From assembly GCA_946545675.1 (NCBI GenBank), contig CAMNNR010000005.1:1-20435 (forward strand): DNA of 20,435 nt, given 5' to 3'. Made by a program: the position numbers and the translations under genes. The notes under the pieces were generated by a model that made no database searches, was not told the origin of the DNA, and worked only from the letters and a program-made list of their open reading frames with translations. The DNA is from an uncultured Thermoplasmata archaeon. Lineage in GTDB: Archaea; Thermoplasmatota; Thermoplasmata; Methanomassiliicoccales; Methanomethylophilaceae. This document shows positions 12,624 to 20,435 of the stretch, one piece after another (the stretch's first letter is position 1; each line of letters begins with the position of its first letter).

Positions 12624-15374
12624 ATGCCCTTCGATTTTCTGTCCCCGAAACTTGTCGAGGCTCTGGAAAAGAGGGGAATCACCGAACCCACAGACCCCCA
12701 GAAAGATGCCATCCCCCGCATCAAGAGAGGGGAGAACGTTCTTGTCGTCGCCCCCACCGGAATCGGGAAGACGGAATCGGCCATGCTCCCGATCTTCGAC
12801 GAGCTTGCCAAGGGCGTTAAACCCGGCATCCAGTGTCTGTACATTACCCCTCTGAGAGCACTCAACAGGGATATGCTGAAGAGGATGGAATCCCTCGGTG
12901 CCGAACTCGGTGTTACGGTCGGGGTCAGACACGGTGATACCACCCAGAGCGAGAGGCAGAGACAATCCAAGAACCCGCCCGAGATCCTCATCACCACGCC
13001 CGAGACGCTTCAGGTGCTTTTCACCGGAAAGAACCTCCGCGCGCACATGAAGAACATCAAGTGGGTGGTCGTCGACGAGATCCACGAACTCGCCGGGAAC
13101 GAGAGGGGTGCGCAGATGGCCGTGGCCCTGGAAAGACTGACCCTTCTGGCCGGAGAATTCCAGAGGATCGGACTCTCGGCCACCGTCGGGAACCTGAAGG
13201 AGGTCGTGGAATTCCTTTCGGGACAGGGGAGGGAGGTATCCCTCTGCAAGCACGATTCCTTCAGGGAATTCTCGATAAACGTCGAATGTCCCGTTCTGGC
13301 AAAAGCCGATGAGGCCCTCAGCGACAAACTGCAAAGCGACCCCGACATACTCGCGGTACTCATACGTGCCAGACAGCTGATCGAGAGTGTGACGTCCGCC
13401 CTGTTCTTCGTGAACACGAGGGAGACCGCCGAATGGATCGGCTCCCGTTACCACATGTGGGACGAGAAGTTCCTGGTGGAAGTCCACCACGGTTCCCTTT
13501 CCAAGGAAATCAGGATGGATACCGAAGACCGTTTCAAGAACCAGCAGCTGAAGTCGCTAATCTGCACCTCATCGCTGGAACTCGGTATCGACATCGGAAG
13601 CGCCGACCTCGTGGTCCAGTACAACTCCCCGAGGCAGGTCGCAAGGATGACCCAACGTGCCGGCCGTGCCGGACACCGTGTAGGCGGGAAGATCCGTGCC
13701 GAGATCCTCGCCACCGACCCCGACGAGATCGCCGAGGCGATGGTGGTGGCCCGCAGGTGCGAAAACAAACAGATGGAATACAACGCGGGAAGGAAGAACC
13801 CCCTGTCCGTACTGGCGAACCAGATTGTGGCCATGACCATGTCCGGAGGGTTCGAACGCGATACCGGCTACAAACTGGTCTGCAGGGCATATCCATTCCG
13901 CACATTATCGAGGAAGGATTTCGACGACACCATCGAACAACTGAAATCCATCCGCATGGTGCTGGAATACGAAGGCGTGATCAAGCGCTCCCGGAAAGGG
14001 ATGGACTATTTCTACAACAACATCTCGATGATTCCCGACGAGAAGACCTACCTCGTCCGGGACATAGCCACCAGAGGTATCATCGGAACCCTCGACGAGA
14101 ACTTCGTCGCCACCTTGGAGGCGGAAGAGGGTGCTGCATTATTCATTGCCAAGGGCCGCACGTGGAGGGTGGTGGAACAGAGGGAGGACGAATTGCTGGT
14201 AGAGGAAGCGAGATGCATCGGAAACGTCCCCGCTTGGGTCGGTTCCGATATCCCGGTACCGTTCGATGTCGCCAGAGAAGTCGGGAAACTCCGCCGTATG
14301 CGCCAGTTCGACCTCTACCCCTGCAACTCCGAAGCCGTCCGCAAGGTCACCGAATACTTCGACGAACAGGAGGAGAAGTGGATCATGCCCACCGACGTCA
14401 CCGTCACGGTCGAGACCGGGGACAGGCTCGCCATCATCAACTGCTGCTTCGGAAGCAGGGTGAACGACACCCTCTCGAAGATCATCTCCGCCCTGCTCAT
14501 GGCCCGCATCGGAGAGAGCGTGGGGATCAGCACCGATGCCTACCGCATAATCATCGAACTGCCCCGCAACATCGACCGGGACATAATCGTCGAAACGTTC
14601 AAGTCCCTGAAGCCTGGCACTGTCGAAGCGTACTGCCGCCTGACCATACTCAACTCCTCCTATCTGAAGTGGAGATTCATGAACGTGGCAAAGAAGTTCG
14701 GCATCATCGAAAAGGGTGCGGACCGCCGTTACATCAACTACAACCGCCTGTTCGAACTCCACAAGGACACACCTGCCTACAACGATGCCGTGAACAAGGT
14801 CCTTGACGAGGACCTCGACATCGAGAACACCGAGAAAGTACTGAAACTCATCTCCGAAAGGAAGATCAACATCGTCTCCGGAGGCATCTCCCGCATCGGC
14901 ATCGAAGGGATCACCGCTTCGAAAGAGCTCATGCAGCCAGCTCGTGCCGACCATGCTATCCTGGCGGCTATGAAGAAGAGGCTGGAAGATGAGGTGCTGT
15001 ATTCCTCATGCATCCGTTGCAAGACACAGAACAGGTTCCGTGTCCTCAACCTCCCGAAGAAGCTGGTGTGCCCGAAATGCGGAGGATTCATGATAGCCCT
15101 CCTGAAGGATTACGAGAGGGATACCATCCAGATCATGAACAAACCCAATCAGACGCAGGTAGAGAAGAATACCCAGAAGCGCATAATCAAGAATGCGAAC
15201 CTGGTCAACTCATACGGGGCGAAACTCGCCGGGATCGTCCTTGCAGGAAGAGGGATTGGCCCCGAGGTGGCGGCCAGGATCCTCTGCAAGACACACGCGG
15301 ATGAGGACAGCCTGCTCCGCGACATCATGGCGTCGGAAATCAACTATGCTCGCACGAGACAGTTCTGGGACTAA
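12624..15374 (+). CDS. lhr: Lhr-type superfamily 2 helicase with C-terminal zinc ribbon
   Basis: ATP-dependent nucleic-acid helicase of the archaeal Lhr group (RNA or DNA unwinding and repair), 916 aa. A Q-motif-like start FDFLSPKLVEALEKRGI is followed by Walker A APTGIGKTES (43-52), ITPLRALNRDM, the DEIH box (151-154), motif III LSATVGN and motif VI TQRAGRAGHR. A winged helix and the Lhr core domain follow. Near the C-terminus lies a zinc ribbon, C796-x2-C799 and C816-x2-C819, then LAGRGIGPEVAARIL, which looks helix-hairpin-helix-like. There is no ribosome-binding site. Its TAA directly abuts the convergent rlmE stop with no bases between. The exact subgroup (aLhr1 or aLhr2) is not decided; the ribbon favours the aLhr2 kind. 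Confidence 0.9.
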   Translation: MPFDFLSPKLVEALEKRGITEPTDPQKDAIPRIKRGENVLVVAPTGIGKTESAMLPIFDELAKGVKPGIQCLYITPLRALNRDMLKRMESLGAELGVTVGVRHGDTTQSERQRQSKNPPEILITTPETLQVLFTGKNLRAHMKNIKWVVVDEIHELAGNERGAQMAVALERLTLLAGEFQRIGLSATVGNLKEVVEFLSGQGREVSLCKHDSFREFSINVECPVLAKADEALSDKLQSDPDILAVLIRARQLIESVTSALFFVNTRETAEWIGSRYHMWDEKFLVEVHHGSLSKEIRMDTEDRFKNQQLKSLICTSSLELGIDIGSADLVVQYNSPRQVARMTQRAGRAGHRVGGKIRAEILATDPDEIAEAMVVARRCENKQMEYNAGRKNPLSVLANQIVAMTMSGGFERDTGYKLVCRAYPFRTLSRKDFDDTIEQLKSIRMVLEYEGVIKRSRKGMDYFYNNISMIPDEKTYLVRDIATRGIIGTLDENFVATLEAEEGAALFIAKGRTWRVVEQREDELLVEEARCIGNVPAWVGSDIPVPFDVAREVGKLRRMRQFDLYPCNSEAVRKVTEYFDEQEEKWIMPTDVTVTVETGDRLAIINCCFGSRVNDTLSKIISALLMARIGESVGISTDAYRIIIELPRNIDRDIIVETFKSLKPGTVEAYCRLTILNSSYLKWRFMNVAKKFGIIEKGADRRYINYNRLFELHKDTPAYNDAVNKVLDEDLDIENTEKVLKLISERKINIVSGGISRIGIEGITASKELMQPARADHAILAAMKKRLEDEVLYSSCIRCKTQNRFRVLNLPKKLVCPKCGGFMIALLKDYERDTIQIMNKPNQTQVEKNTQKRIIKNANLVNSYGAKLAGIVLAGRGIGPEVAARILCKTHADEDSLLRDIMASEINYARTRQFWD

Positions 15375-16061
15375 TCAGAAGTTGCCGCCCTTGGCGGAGA
15401 ATTCTGGCTTTGCTTCCTCGGTCTCCAGTTTCTTGGGGGTGACGTTGTGCTTGCCGAGGAAACCGGTGGAGATCACATAAACTTCGGAAGAAGTGGGGCG
15501 GGAAGCTTTCGGGGAATGCACCACGACCTTGGAGAACCTGTCCCTGAGCTCCTTCAGATAACCGTCGAGCAAATCTCCCTGGAAGACCTTGGTCACGAGT
15601 TTGCCGTTCTTCTTCAGGATGCGGTCGCAGACATCAACCGCATACATGCAGAGCTCGATGGACCTCGCATGATCCATGGAATATGCGCCGGCGATGTTCG
15701 GGGCCATGTCCGATAGGACGACGTCCACCTTCCCTCCGACCATGTCCAGGAGTTTCACCATGGTGTTGTCGTCGGTGATATCGCCGATGATGAACTGTAC
15801 CCCGTCCAACGGGTGGATGTATCTGAGGTCGACGCCGATGACCTTACCGGTCTCGCCGACGCATTCCTTCGCGACCTGCGACCAACCGCCAGGACAGGCT
15901 CCGAGGTCCACCACGGAGTCACCCTCCTTCATCACGCCGAACCTTTCGTCGATCTGGATGAGTTTAAAGGATGCCCTGGAACGGTAGTCCATCTTCTTGG
16001 CGAGACGGTAGTAATATTCCCTGCGGCGTTCGGCCACCCAACGGTCATGCAGATCTGACAC
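15375..16061 (-). CDS. rlmE: 23S rRNA 2'-O-methyltransferase, FtsJ/RlmE family
   Basis: SAM-dependent 2'-O-ribose methyltransferase for the A-loop of 23S rRNA, 228 aa. The SAM site is DLGACPGGW (52-60) and the catalytic K-D-K-E tetrad is K33 (RSRASFKL), D118 (LSDMAPN), K158 (VTKVFQGD) and E193 (TSSEVYV). A short Lys/Glu-rich tail ends AKGGNF. Archaeal members can also act on tRNA, so the substrate is not fully certain. The start is a GTG at 16061 with no ribosome-binding site; ACTTATTGG about 26 bp upstream suggests a leaderless message. It is divergent from purM and tail-to-tail with lhr. Confidence 0.93.
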   Translation of the reverse strand: MSDLHDRWVAERRREYYYRLAKKMDYRSRASFKLIQIDERFGVMKEGDSVVDLGACPGGWSQVAKECVGETGKVIGVDLRYIHPLDGVQFIIGDITDDNTMVKLLDMVGGKVDVVLSDMAPNIAGAYSMDHARSIELCMYAVDVCDRILKKNGKLVTKVFQGDLLDGYLKELRDRFSKVVVHSPKASRPTSSEVYVISTGFLGKHNVTPKKLETEEAKPEFSAKGGNF

Positions 16062-16081
16062 AATCGAACACTAACGAGTCC

Positions 16082-16136
16082 CCCAATAAGTAGATAACTA
16101 CTGTCGTACACACGCGTGGGGAATCAAATTATAAAG
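16082..16136. promoter_or_regulatory. divergent promoter region between rlmE and purM
   Basis: On the minus strand ACTTATTGG (16082-16091) lies at leaderless distance from the rlmE GTG. On the plus strand AATTATAAAG (16127-16136) lies 27-36 bp before the purM ATG. Neither gene has a Shine-Dalgarno sequence. Confidence 0.55.
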
Positions 16137-16162
16137 GGAACGCATAATGTCACAACGATAAC

Positions 16163-17182
16163 ATGGCAGCAGGCTGGACATACTCAAAAGCCGGAGTTAA
16201 CATCGATAAGAAATCTAGCTCCATCGGATCCCTCGTAAGCGAACTCACCTACCGCAGAAAAGGATTCGGCCAGATGGTGCAGAAATCCGGACTCTTCGCC
16301 AGTCTCATCGACTTCGGAGACAGGTACGTCACCCTAGCCACCGACGGTGTTGGGACCAAGATCCTCATCGCCGAGGAACTGGGTATCTGGGACACCATCG
16401 GAATCGACTGCATCGCCATGAACGTCAACGACACTATCTGTGTCAACTCCACCCCCATCTCCTTCGTTGACTATGTCGCCATCGACAAACCCGACGATGA
16501 GATTACCCAGCAGGTCGGAATCGGACTCAACAAAGGTGCTGAGCTCTCGGACATGGAGATCGTGGGAGGGGAGATTGCGGTCCTTCCCGAGATCGTGAAC
16601 GGTCTCGACCTCTCCGGAACCTGTATGGGAGTCGTGGACAAGGACAAGATCATCACCGGCGAGACCTGTCAGAAAGGCGATGCCATCGTCGCTCTCCAGG
16701 CATCCGGACTCCACTCCAACGGCCTCACCCTCGCAAGGAAGGTCGTGGAAGCCAACAACATCAAGCTCACCGACTCCGTACCTGGACTCACCCAGAGTAT
16801 CGGAAAAGAACTCCTGACCCCTACCCAGATCTATGTCAAACAGGTCCTTGATATAACCTCGAAGCACGAGATCCACGGACTGGTGGACATCACCGGCGGC
16901 GGACTCAGGAATATCCTCCGTATGAGGAAGGGACTGAAGTACACCATCGACGACCCCATCAAGCCCAACCCCATCTTCGGAATCCTCCAGGAACTCGGGA
17001 ACATCGAGGACCAGGAGATCTACCAGACCTTCAACATGGGAATGGGATTCACCATCATCGCACCCGAGGACGAGGCTGAGGCCATCGCCCGTGAGAACCC
17101 CAACGCCAAGGTCGTGGGCCGCGTCGAAGAGGGAAGCGGAGTCTACTTCGCCCCTGAGAAACTCACTTACGATCACTACTGA
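16163..17182 (+). CDS. purM: phosphoribosylformylglycinamidine cyclo-ligase (AIR synthetase)
   Basis: Fifth step of purine synthesis: it closes the imidazole ring of FGAM to AIR using ATP. The 339 aa are full length. Typical PurM segments are YSKAGVNIDKKSS at the N-terminus, the ATP/metal loop TLATDGVGTKILIAEELG, the MNVNDTICVNSTPISFVDY strand, GGEIAVLPEI, ASGLHSNGLTLAR, HGLVDITGGGLRNILR and FNMGMGFTII. The leaderless promoter upstream and the absence of a ribosome-binding site match neighbouring genes. No other purine gene lies in the window. Transcription probably ends at the hairpin shared with the convergent DUF531 gene. Confidence 0.97.
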   Translation: MAAGWTYSKAGVNIDKKSSSIGSLVSELTYRRKGFGQMVQKSGLFASLIDFGDRYVTLATDGVGTKILIAEELGIWDTIGIDCIAMNVNDTICVNSTPISFVDYVAIDKPDDEITQQVGIGLNKGAELSDMEIVGGEIAVLPEIVNGLDLSGTCMGVVDKDKIITGETCQKGDAIVALQASGLHSNGLTLARKVVEANNIKLTDSVPGLTQSIGKELLTPTQIYVKQVLDITSKHEIHGLVDITGGGLRNILRMRKGLKYTIDDPIKPNPIFGILQELGNIEDQEIYQTFNMGMGFTIIAPEDEAEAIARENPNAKVVGRVEEGSGVYFAPEKLTYDHY

Positions 17183-17194
17183 CCGTACTTTTAC

Positions 17195-17214
17195 ATCCGG
17201 GGGACTCCCCGGAT
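17195..17214. terminator. hairpin shared by convergent purM and DUF531 genes
   Basis: ATCCGGGG, loop GACT, CCCCGGAT: a perfect 8-bp stem in the 31-bp gap, with its last base in the DUF531 stop codon. On the minus strand the stem is followed by GTAAAAG rather than a T-run. CTTTTA lies just before it on the plus strand, so in either direction it is an imperfect terminator. Confidence 0.5.
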
Positions 17215-17777
17215 CACTTGTTCAATTTGCAGTCGAGAGCACCGCATACAGCTCCGAGCGCGGTACACGTCTCCAGGGAGTAGTTGCCCCCAGTGACCTC
17301 ATAATCTATCTCCGAGATGGAGTGGACCTCCTTGGGGGTACCGTGAGGGCCGATGCCGAATATCAGGAGGATGCTCTGCCCGCCTGCTACCAGGTCTGCG
17401 AGCTGTGCGGTAGTCATCTGCTTCTTGGGTTCCGGCTTACAGGTGGTCAGTACGGCCTTACCTAGCTGCGGAGGGAATCCCTTGACAGGATACGGGAAGG
17501 TCTGGAAACGTCCCAGTTCCGCGAGCTGTACGAAGTTGTCCCCATGCGCACCGATGCTGGTGGTTCCTGCGATGAAATTCGCGATCTCCATAGGGGTCTT
17601 ACAGTCCTCCGGGATGGGGAATCCGAAAAGTGCCAGATTCATATTGAATGCCATGGCCAAATCTCCGGCGCGGGCGATGACACGACGGTGTGGTTCCCTG
17701 AATGTCTTGGGATCGTATGCATTGTAGATGCCTATGGTCATCCTGCCTCTGCGTCCGCCTTTCTCGTACACCATCAT
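17214..17777 (-). CDS. DUF531 family protein (possible SPOUT-like methyltransferase)
   Basis: An archaeal conserved protein of 187 aa with no established role that I know. Family-like segments are TIGIYNAYDPKTFREPHRR, LALFGFPIPED, GAHGDNFVQLAELGRF, GFPPQLGKAVLTT, LLIFGIGPHGTPKEV and NYSLETCTALGAVCG. The glycine-rich loop IFGIGPHG and the late SLETCTALGA recall the SAM-binding knot of SPOUT RNA methyltransferases, which is inference. The ATG at 17777 overlaps the upstream 57-aa gene as ATGA; an internal ATG at 17741, just before TIGIYNAYD, may be the true start. It lies downstream of tRNA-Phe. Confidence 0.85.
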   Translation of the reverse strand: MMVYEKGGRRGRMTIGIYNAYDPKTFREPHRRVIARAGDLAMAFNMNLALFGFPIPEDCKTPMEIANFIAGTTSIGAHGDNFVQLAELGRFQTFPYPVKGFPPQLGKAVLTTCKPEPKKQMTTAQLADLVAGGQSILLIFGIGPHGTPKEVHSISEIDYEVTGGNYSLETCTALGAVCGALDCKLNK

Positions 17778-17947
17778 CTCACCTTCGGACGGGCCACGAT
17801 CGCATACCTGTCCCCGTCGAGGAAGATCTCGAAGTTCTGGTAGCGCGGGTCCTGTTTGTACTGGTCGATGCGTGCCAGGACCTCGAACATGGACATGTCG
17901 GTGTTCTTGATGTCAATGAGCACCTCATCCAGATTTTCCTTTTCCAT
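17774..17947 (-). CDS. 57-aa conserved-looking small protein coupled to DUF531
   Basis: A short frame of 57 codons from ATG to TGA, MEKENLDEVLIDIKNTDMSM at the start and ending RYAIVARPKVR. It is acidic at the N-terminus, probably a helix, then QNFEIFLDGDRYAIVAR looks like a beta hairpin. Its stop overlaps the DUF531 start as ATGA. A TATA box (CCATATATCG) 24 bp before its ATG gives a leaderless transcript. No family is recognised. The tight coupling suggests a partner or regulator of DUF531. Confidence 0.7.
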   Translation of the reverse strand: MEKENLDEVLIDIKNTDMSMFEVLARIDQYKQDPRYQNFEIFLDGDRYAIVARPKVR

Positions 17948-17965
17948 GGCAATCCCTTCGGCCGT

Positions 17966-17975
17966 CGATATATGG
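17966..17975 (-). promoter_or_regulatory. TATA box of the 57-aa-DUF531 operon
   Basis: The minus strand reads CCATATATCG, centred about 24 bp before the ATG at 17947. No ribosome-binding site is present, so the message is probably leaderless. It lies 33 bp past the mature 3' end of tRNA-Phe. Confidence 0.6.
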
Positions 17976-18007
17976 TGTAACCCGATTCGGAGTTGATAGA
18001 AGTATGG

Positions 18008-18080
18008 TGCCTCCAGCCGGGTTCGAACCAGCGACCTCGTGATCTTCAGTCACGCGCTCTCCCAACTGAGCTACGGAGGC
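18008..18080 (-). tRNA. tRNA-Phe (GAA anticodon)
   Basis: The acceptor GCCTCCG pairs with TGGAGGC (one G-U pair). The D-arm is GCTC/GAGC, the anticodon stem GTGA/TCAC encloses CTGAAGA, and the T-arm is GCTGG-TTCGAAC-CCGGC. The anticodon GAA gives phenylalanine. The discriminator is A and CCA is encoded next (18007-18005). No intron is seen. Confidence 0.97.
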
Positions 18081-18103
18081 TTGGATTTCCCTTATCTGCT
18101 AAA

Positions 18104-18114
18104 CCATTAAAAAT
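18104..18114 (-). promoter_or_regulatory. TATA box of tRNA-Phe
   Basis: The minus strand reads ATTTTTAATGG, centred about 29 bp before the tRNA 5' end, so the transcript would start within a few bases of the tRNA. Confidence 0.55.
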
Positions 18115-18130
18115 GTATGGGTTGGGTAAC

Positions 18131-18148
18131 GGGGGGCCGGAGCCCCCC
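18131..18148 (-). terminator. GC hairpin after gyrA
   Basis: GGGGGGC, four loop bases, GCCCCCC: a perfect 7-bp stem 9 bp past the gyrA stop. On the minus strand a T6 run lies between the stop and the stem, and another T-run (ATTTTTAA) follows 20 bp later, which doubles as the tRNA-Phe TATA box. It probably marks the 3' end of the gyrA message. Confidence 0.5.
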
Positions 18149-18157
18149 GAAAAAATT

Positions 18158-20435
18158 TCACTGGGTCTGCTGGTTGTCCGTGTTGGCGGCTGCCTGCTCG
18201 TCGGTGTTGAGGATGGGCATGAGGGCCACGACCACGTCGTCGTCCTTGAGCTCCATGATCTTCACACCCTGGGCGTTGCGGCCGGTCTTGCGGATGGAGT
18301 CCACCTTGATGCGGATAATCTTTCCGGACTTGGAGATGACCATCAGCTCATCGTCGTTGGCGACCCTGCGGACGCTGACGACACCACCGTTCTTCTTGGT
18401 GGTCTTGATGGTGATGACTCCCTTTCCGCCGCGGTGGGTCTTACGGTAGTCATCGACGGTGGAGATCTTTCCGAATCCGTTCTCGGTGACGGTCAGCAGG
18501 AGGTCGGTGGGCTTCACGACGGCCATGGACACGACTGCATCGTGGAGACCGATGGTCATTCCCTTGACTCCCATGGTGTCCCTTCCAGTGGGGCGGACGT
18601 CCTCTTCGCTGAATCTGCATGCGAGACCGCTGTTGGTGGCGAGGATGATCTCGTCCTGTCCGTCGGTGATCCAGGTCTCCATAAGGGCGTCGTCCTCGTC
18701 CAGCTTGATGGCCTTGATTCCCTTGTTCCTCACGTTGCCGTACTGGGCGAGGGAGGTCTTCTTGAGCAGACCGTTCTTGGTGCAGAACACCAGGTACTTG
18801 TCCTCGGGGAACTCGTTGGCGGGGATGATGCTGGTGATGTTCTCGCCCTGCTGCAGGTCGGAGAGCATGTTGACGATGGGCTTACCCTTGGACTGCCTGC
18901 TTCCCTCGGGGATGTTGTATCCCTTCAGCCACAGGATACGTCCGGTGTCGGTGATGAACAGCAGGTAGGTGTGAGAACTCGCCACCAGCATGTTCTTCAT
19001 GAAGTCGGATTCCTTGGTCTGCATTCCTGTCAGACCGACTCCTCCGCGGGCCTGCTGCCTGTAGGTCCTGAGGGGGATCCTCTTGATGTAATTGTCATCG
19101 GAGAGGGTGTAGACCATGTCCTCCTTGGGGATCAGGTCCTCTGCATCCACGTCGAATGCGACCCTGTTGATCTCGGTGCGGCGCTCGTCGCCGTAGGCAT
19201 CCTTCATCTGGGTGAGTTCGTCCTTGATGATGGCGTCGACCCTCTCGGGTTTGGCGAGGATGTCCTTGAGGTCGTCCATCTTGGCGATGAGTGCGTTGTA
19301 CTCGTCGCGGATGGTGGTGATCTCGAGACCAGTCAGCTTCTGCAGCCTCATGTCGAGGATGGCCTGTGCCTGCACCTGGTCGATGCTGAGCAGGTTCTGC
19401 AGACCCTCGTTCGCCTCGGGCCCGGATTTCGAAGCCCTGATGAGAGCGATGGTCTGGTCGAGCATGTTGAGTGCCTTTATCAGACCGTCCAGGATGTGGA
19501 ACCTCTTCTCCGCTTCGTTCAGATCGAACTTGACCCTGCGGGTGACCACGCTGCGACGGTGGTTGATGTAGTGCATGATGAGGTCCTTGAGACCGAGCAG
19601 GGTGGGCTTGTTGTTGACCAGTGCAAGGTTGATGATACCGTAGGTATTCTCCATCTGGGTCTTCTTCATCAGGTTCTCGAGCACTACATCGGGGATGGCG
19701 TCCTTGTGGAGTTCGATGACGATGCGCATACCCTTCCTGTCGGACTCATCGCGGAGGTCGGTGATACCGGTGATGGCCTTGTCCTTGACCAGATCGGCGA
19801 TGGCCTTGACCAGTTCCGCCTTGTTGACCTGGTAGGGGATCTCATCTACGATGATGGAGGTCTTTCCGCTCTTCATCTCCTCGAAGTGGGTCTTGGACCT
19901 GATCTTGATCCTGCCCCTTCCGGTGGTATACGCCTCGACGATTCCCTGTGCACCGTTCACGATTCCTCCGGTGGGGAAGTCGGGTCCGGGGACGAACTCC
20001 ATGAGCTGGGGGACGTCCACGTCGGGGTTGTCGATGGTGTAGATGATTGCGTTGCAGACCTCTACCAGATTGTGCGGGGGCATCTTGGTTGCCATACCGA
20101 CGGCGATACCGTCGGAACCGTTCACGATGAGGTTGGGGAACTTGGAAGGGAGGACAGTGGGCTCTTTGAGCGAGCCGTCGAAGTTGTCCATGAAGTCCAC
20201 GGTGTCCTTGTCCAGGTCGAGCAGGAGGTCGGACGCCATCTTGGAGAGCCTGGCCTCGGTGTAACGCATTGCTGCGGGCGGGTCACCGTCGACGGAACCG
20301 AAGTTACCCTGTCCGTCCACGAGGGGATACCTCAGGGAGAAGGGCTGTCCCATCCTCACCATAGCATCGTAGGCCGCGGTGTCTCCGTGGGGGTGGTACT
20401 TACCGAGCACCTCTCCGACCACGGTGGCGGACTTC
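18158..20435 (-). CDS. gyrA: DNA gyrase subunit A (N-terminus beyond the right edge)
   Basis: DNA-cleaving subunit of gyrase, which introduces negative supercoils. The window holds about 758 residues to the TGA stop; the first 60-80 residues are missing. The active site is RYTEARL with the catalytic Tyr codon at 20261-20263. The quinolone region reads [13 protein letters not shown], with Thr where E. coli has Ser83. The C-terminal beta-propeller follows. The usual first GyrA box QRRGGKG is degenerate here, QQARGGVG (codons at 19034-19057), while a later blade has THRGGKG. The tail is acidic and Gln/Asn-rich (NTDNQQTQ). Gyrase genes in archaea were gained from bacteria, and this group keeps them. 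ParC is less likely because of the propeller boxes. Confidence 0.95.
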   Translation of the reverse strand, partial: KSATVVGEVLGKYHPHGDTAAYDAMVRMGQPFSLRYPLVDGQGNFGSVDGDPPAAMRYTEARLSKMASDLLLDLDKDTVDFMDNFDGSLKEPTVLPSKFPNLIVNGSDGIAVGMATKMPPHNLVEVCNAIIYTIDNPDVDVPQLMEFVPGPDFPTGGIVNGAQGIVEAYTTGRGRIKIRSKTHFEEMKSGKTSIIVDEIPYQVNKAELVKAIADLVKDKAITGITDLRDESDRKGMRIVIELHKDAIPDVVLENLMKKTQMENTYGIINLALVNNKPTLLGLKDLIMHYINHRRSVVTRRVKFDLNEAEKRFHILDGLIKALNMLDQTIALIRASKSGPEANEGLQNLLSIDQVQAQAILDMRLQKLTGLEITTIRDEYNALIAKMDDLKDILAKPERVDAIIKDELTQMKDAYGDERRTEINRVAFDVDAEDLIPKEDMVYTLSDDNYIKRIPLRTYRQQARGGVGLTGMQTKESDFMKNMLVASSHTYLLFITDTGRILWLKGYNIPEGSRQSKGKPIVNMLSDLQQGENITSIIPANEFPEDKYLVFCTKNGLLKKTSLAQYGNVRNKGIKAIKLDEDDALMETWITDGQDEIILATNSGLACRFSEEDVRPTGRDTMGVKGMTIGLHDAVVSMAVVKPTDLLLTVTENGFGKISTVDDYRKTHRGGKGVITIKTTKKNGGVVSVRRVANDDELMVISKSGKIIRIKVDSIRKTGRNAQGVKIMELKDDDVVVALMPILNTDEQAAANTDNQQTQ

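Noticed and set aside
13433-14806. Long plus-strand frame (457 codons) inside lhr
   Set aside because: It is an out-of-frame shadow of lhr with Arg/His/Pro-rich low-complexity sequence.
1-20435. CRISPR arrays, insertion sequences, integrases, toxin-antitoxin or defence systems
   Set aside because: No spaced direct repeats, transposase motifs or known defence domains were seen; the window is ordinary core genome.

Overview
The window is archaeal and looks like a methanogen of the Thermoplasmata lineage, most likely Methanomassiliicoccales (family-level guess: Methanomethylophilaceae). The evidence is an archaeal RNA polymerase pair (RpoH, RpoB), a VAT-type Cdc48 ATPase, archaeal Elp3, aTrm56 and an Lhr helicase with a zinc ribbon. 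There is also a membrane-type heterodisulfide reductase subunit HdrD, a bacterial-type GyrA, and archaeal TATA boxes about 25-28 bp before many start codons. All 19 readable stop codons of the annotated genes are TGA (14) or TAA (5), none TAG, as expected if TAG is kept for pyrrolysine. This assignment is inferred from gene content; no 16S gene is present.

Layout. 1-2040 (minus): tRNA-Lys, then rpoH and the 5' part of rpoB, apparently one transcription unit with a possible 15-codon leader ORF. 2160-4385 (plus): cdc48, overlapping tail-to-tail with elp3. 4376-6416 (minus): a winged-helix regulator followed directly by elp3, with a perfect inverted repeat at the regulator start. 6513-8374 (minus): thioredoxin, thioredoxin reductase, an HTH regulator and possibly a 32-codon ORF, tightly packed. 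8401-10037 (minus): an ArsR-like regulator, aTrm56 and an HD-domain protein, overlapping and closed by a hairpin-T terminator.

10191-11202 (plus): a 65-aa cysteine-rich protein, a 101-aa winged-helix protein, tRNA-Asn and a CAU-anticodon tRNA. 11289-15374 (plus): hdrD with a structured leader, a strong hairpin, then the lhr helicase, which abuts the convergent rlmE (15375-16061, minus). 16163-17182 (plus): purM, sharing a hairpin with the convergent DUF531 gene. 17214-18080 (minus): tRNA-Phe, a 57-aa protein and DUF531. 18158-20435 (minus): gyrA, entering from beyond the right edge.

Functionally this is a dense core-genome segment. It covers transcription, translation and RNA modification (four tRNAs, Elp3, aTrm56, RlmE, perhaps DUF531), protein unfolding, purine synthesis, DNA topology and thiol/energy metabolism (Trx/TrxR, HdrD). 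There is no CRISPR array, insertion sequence, integrase or other clear mobile element. The most interesting points are the TrxR without a recognisable NADPH-binding motif, the regulator-elp3 palindrome, the small unannotated ORFs, and the many probably leaderless promoters.
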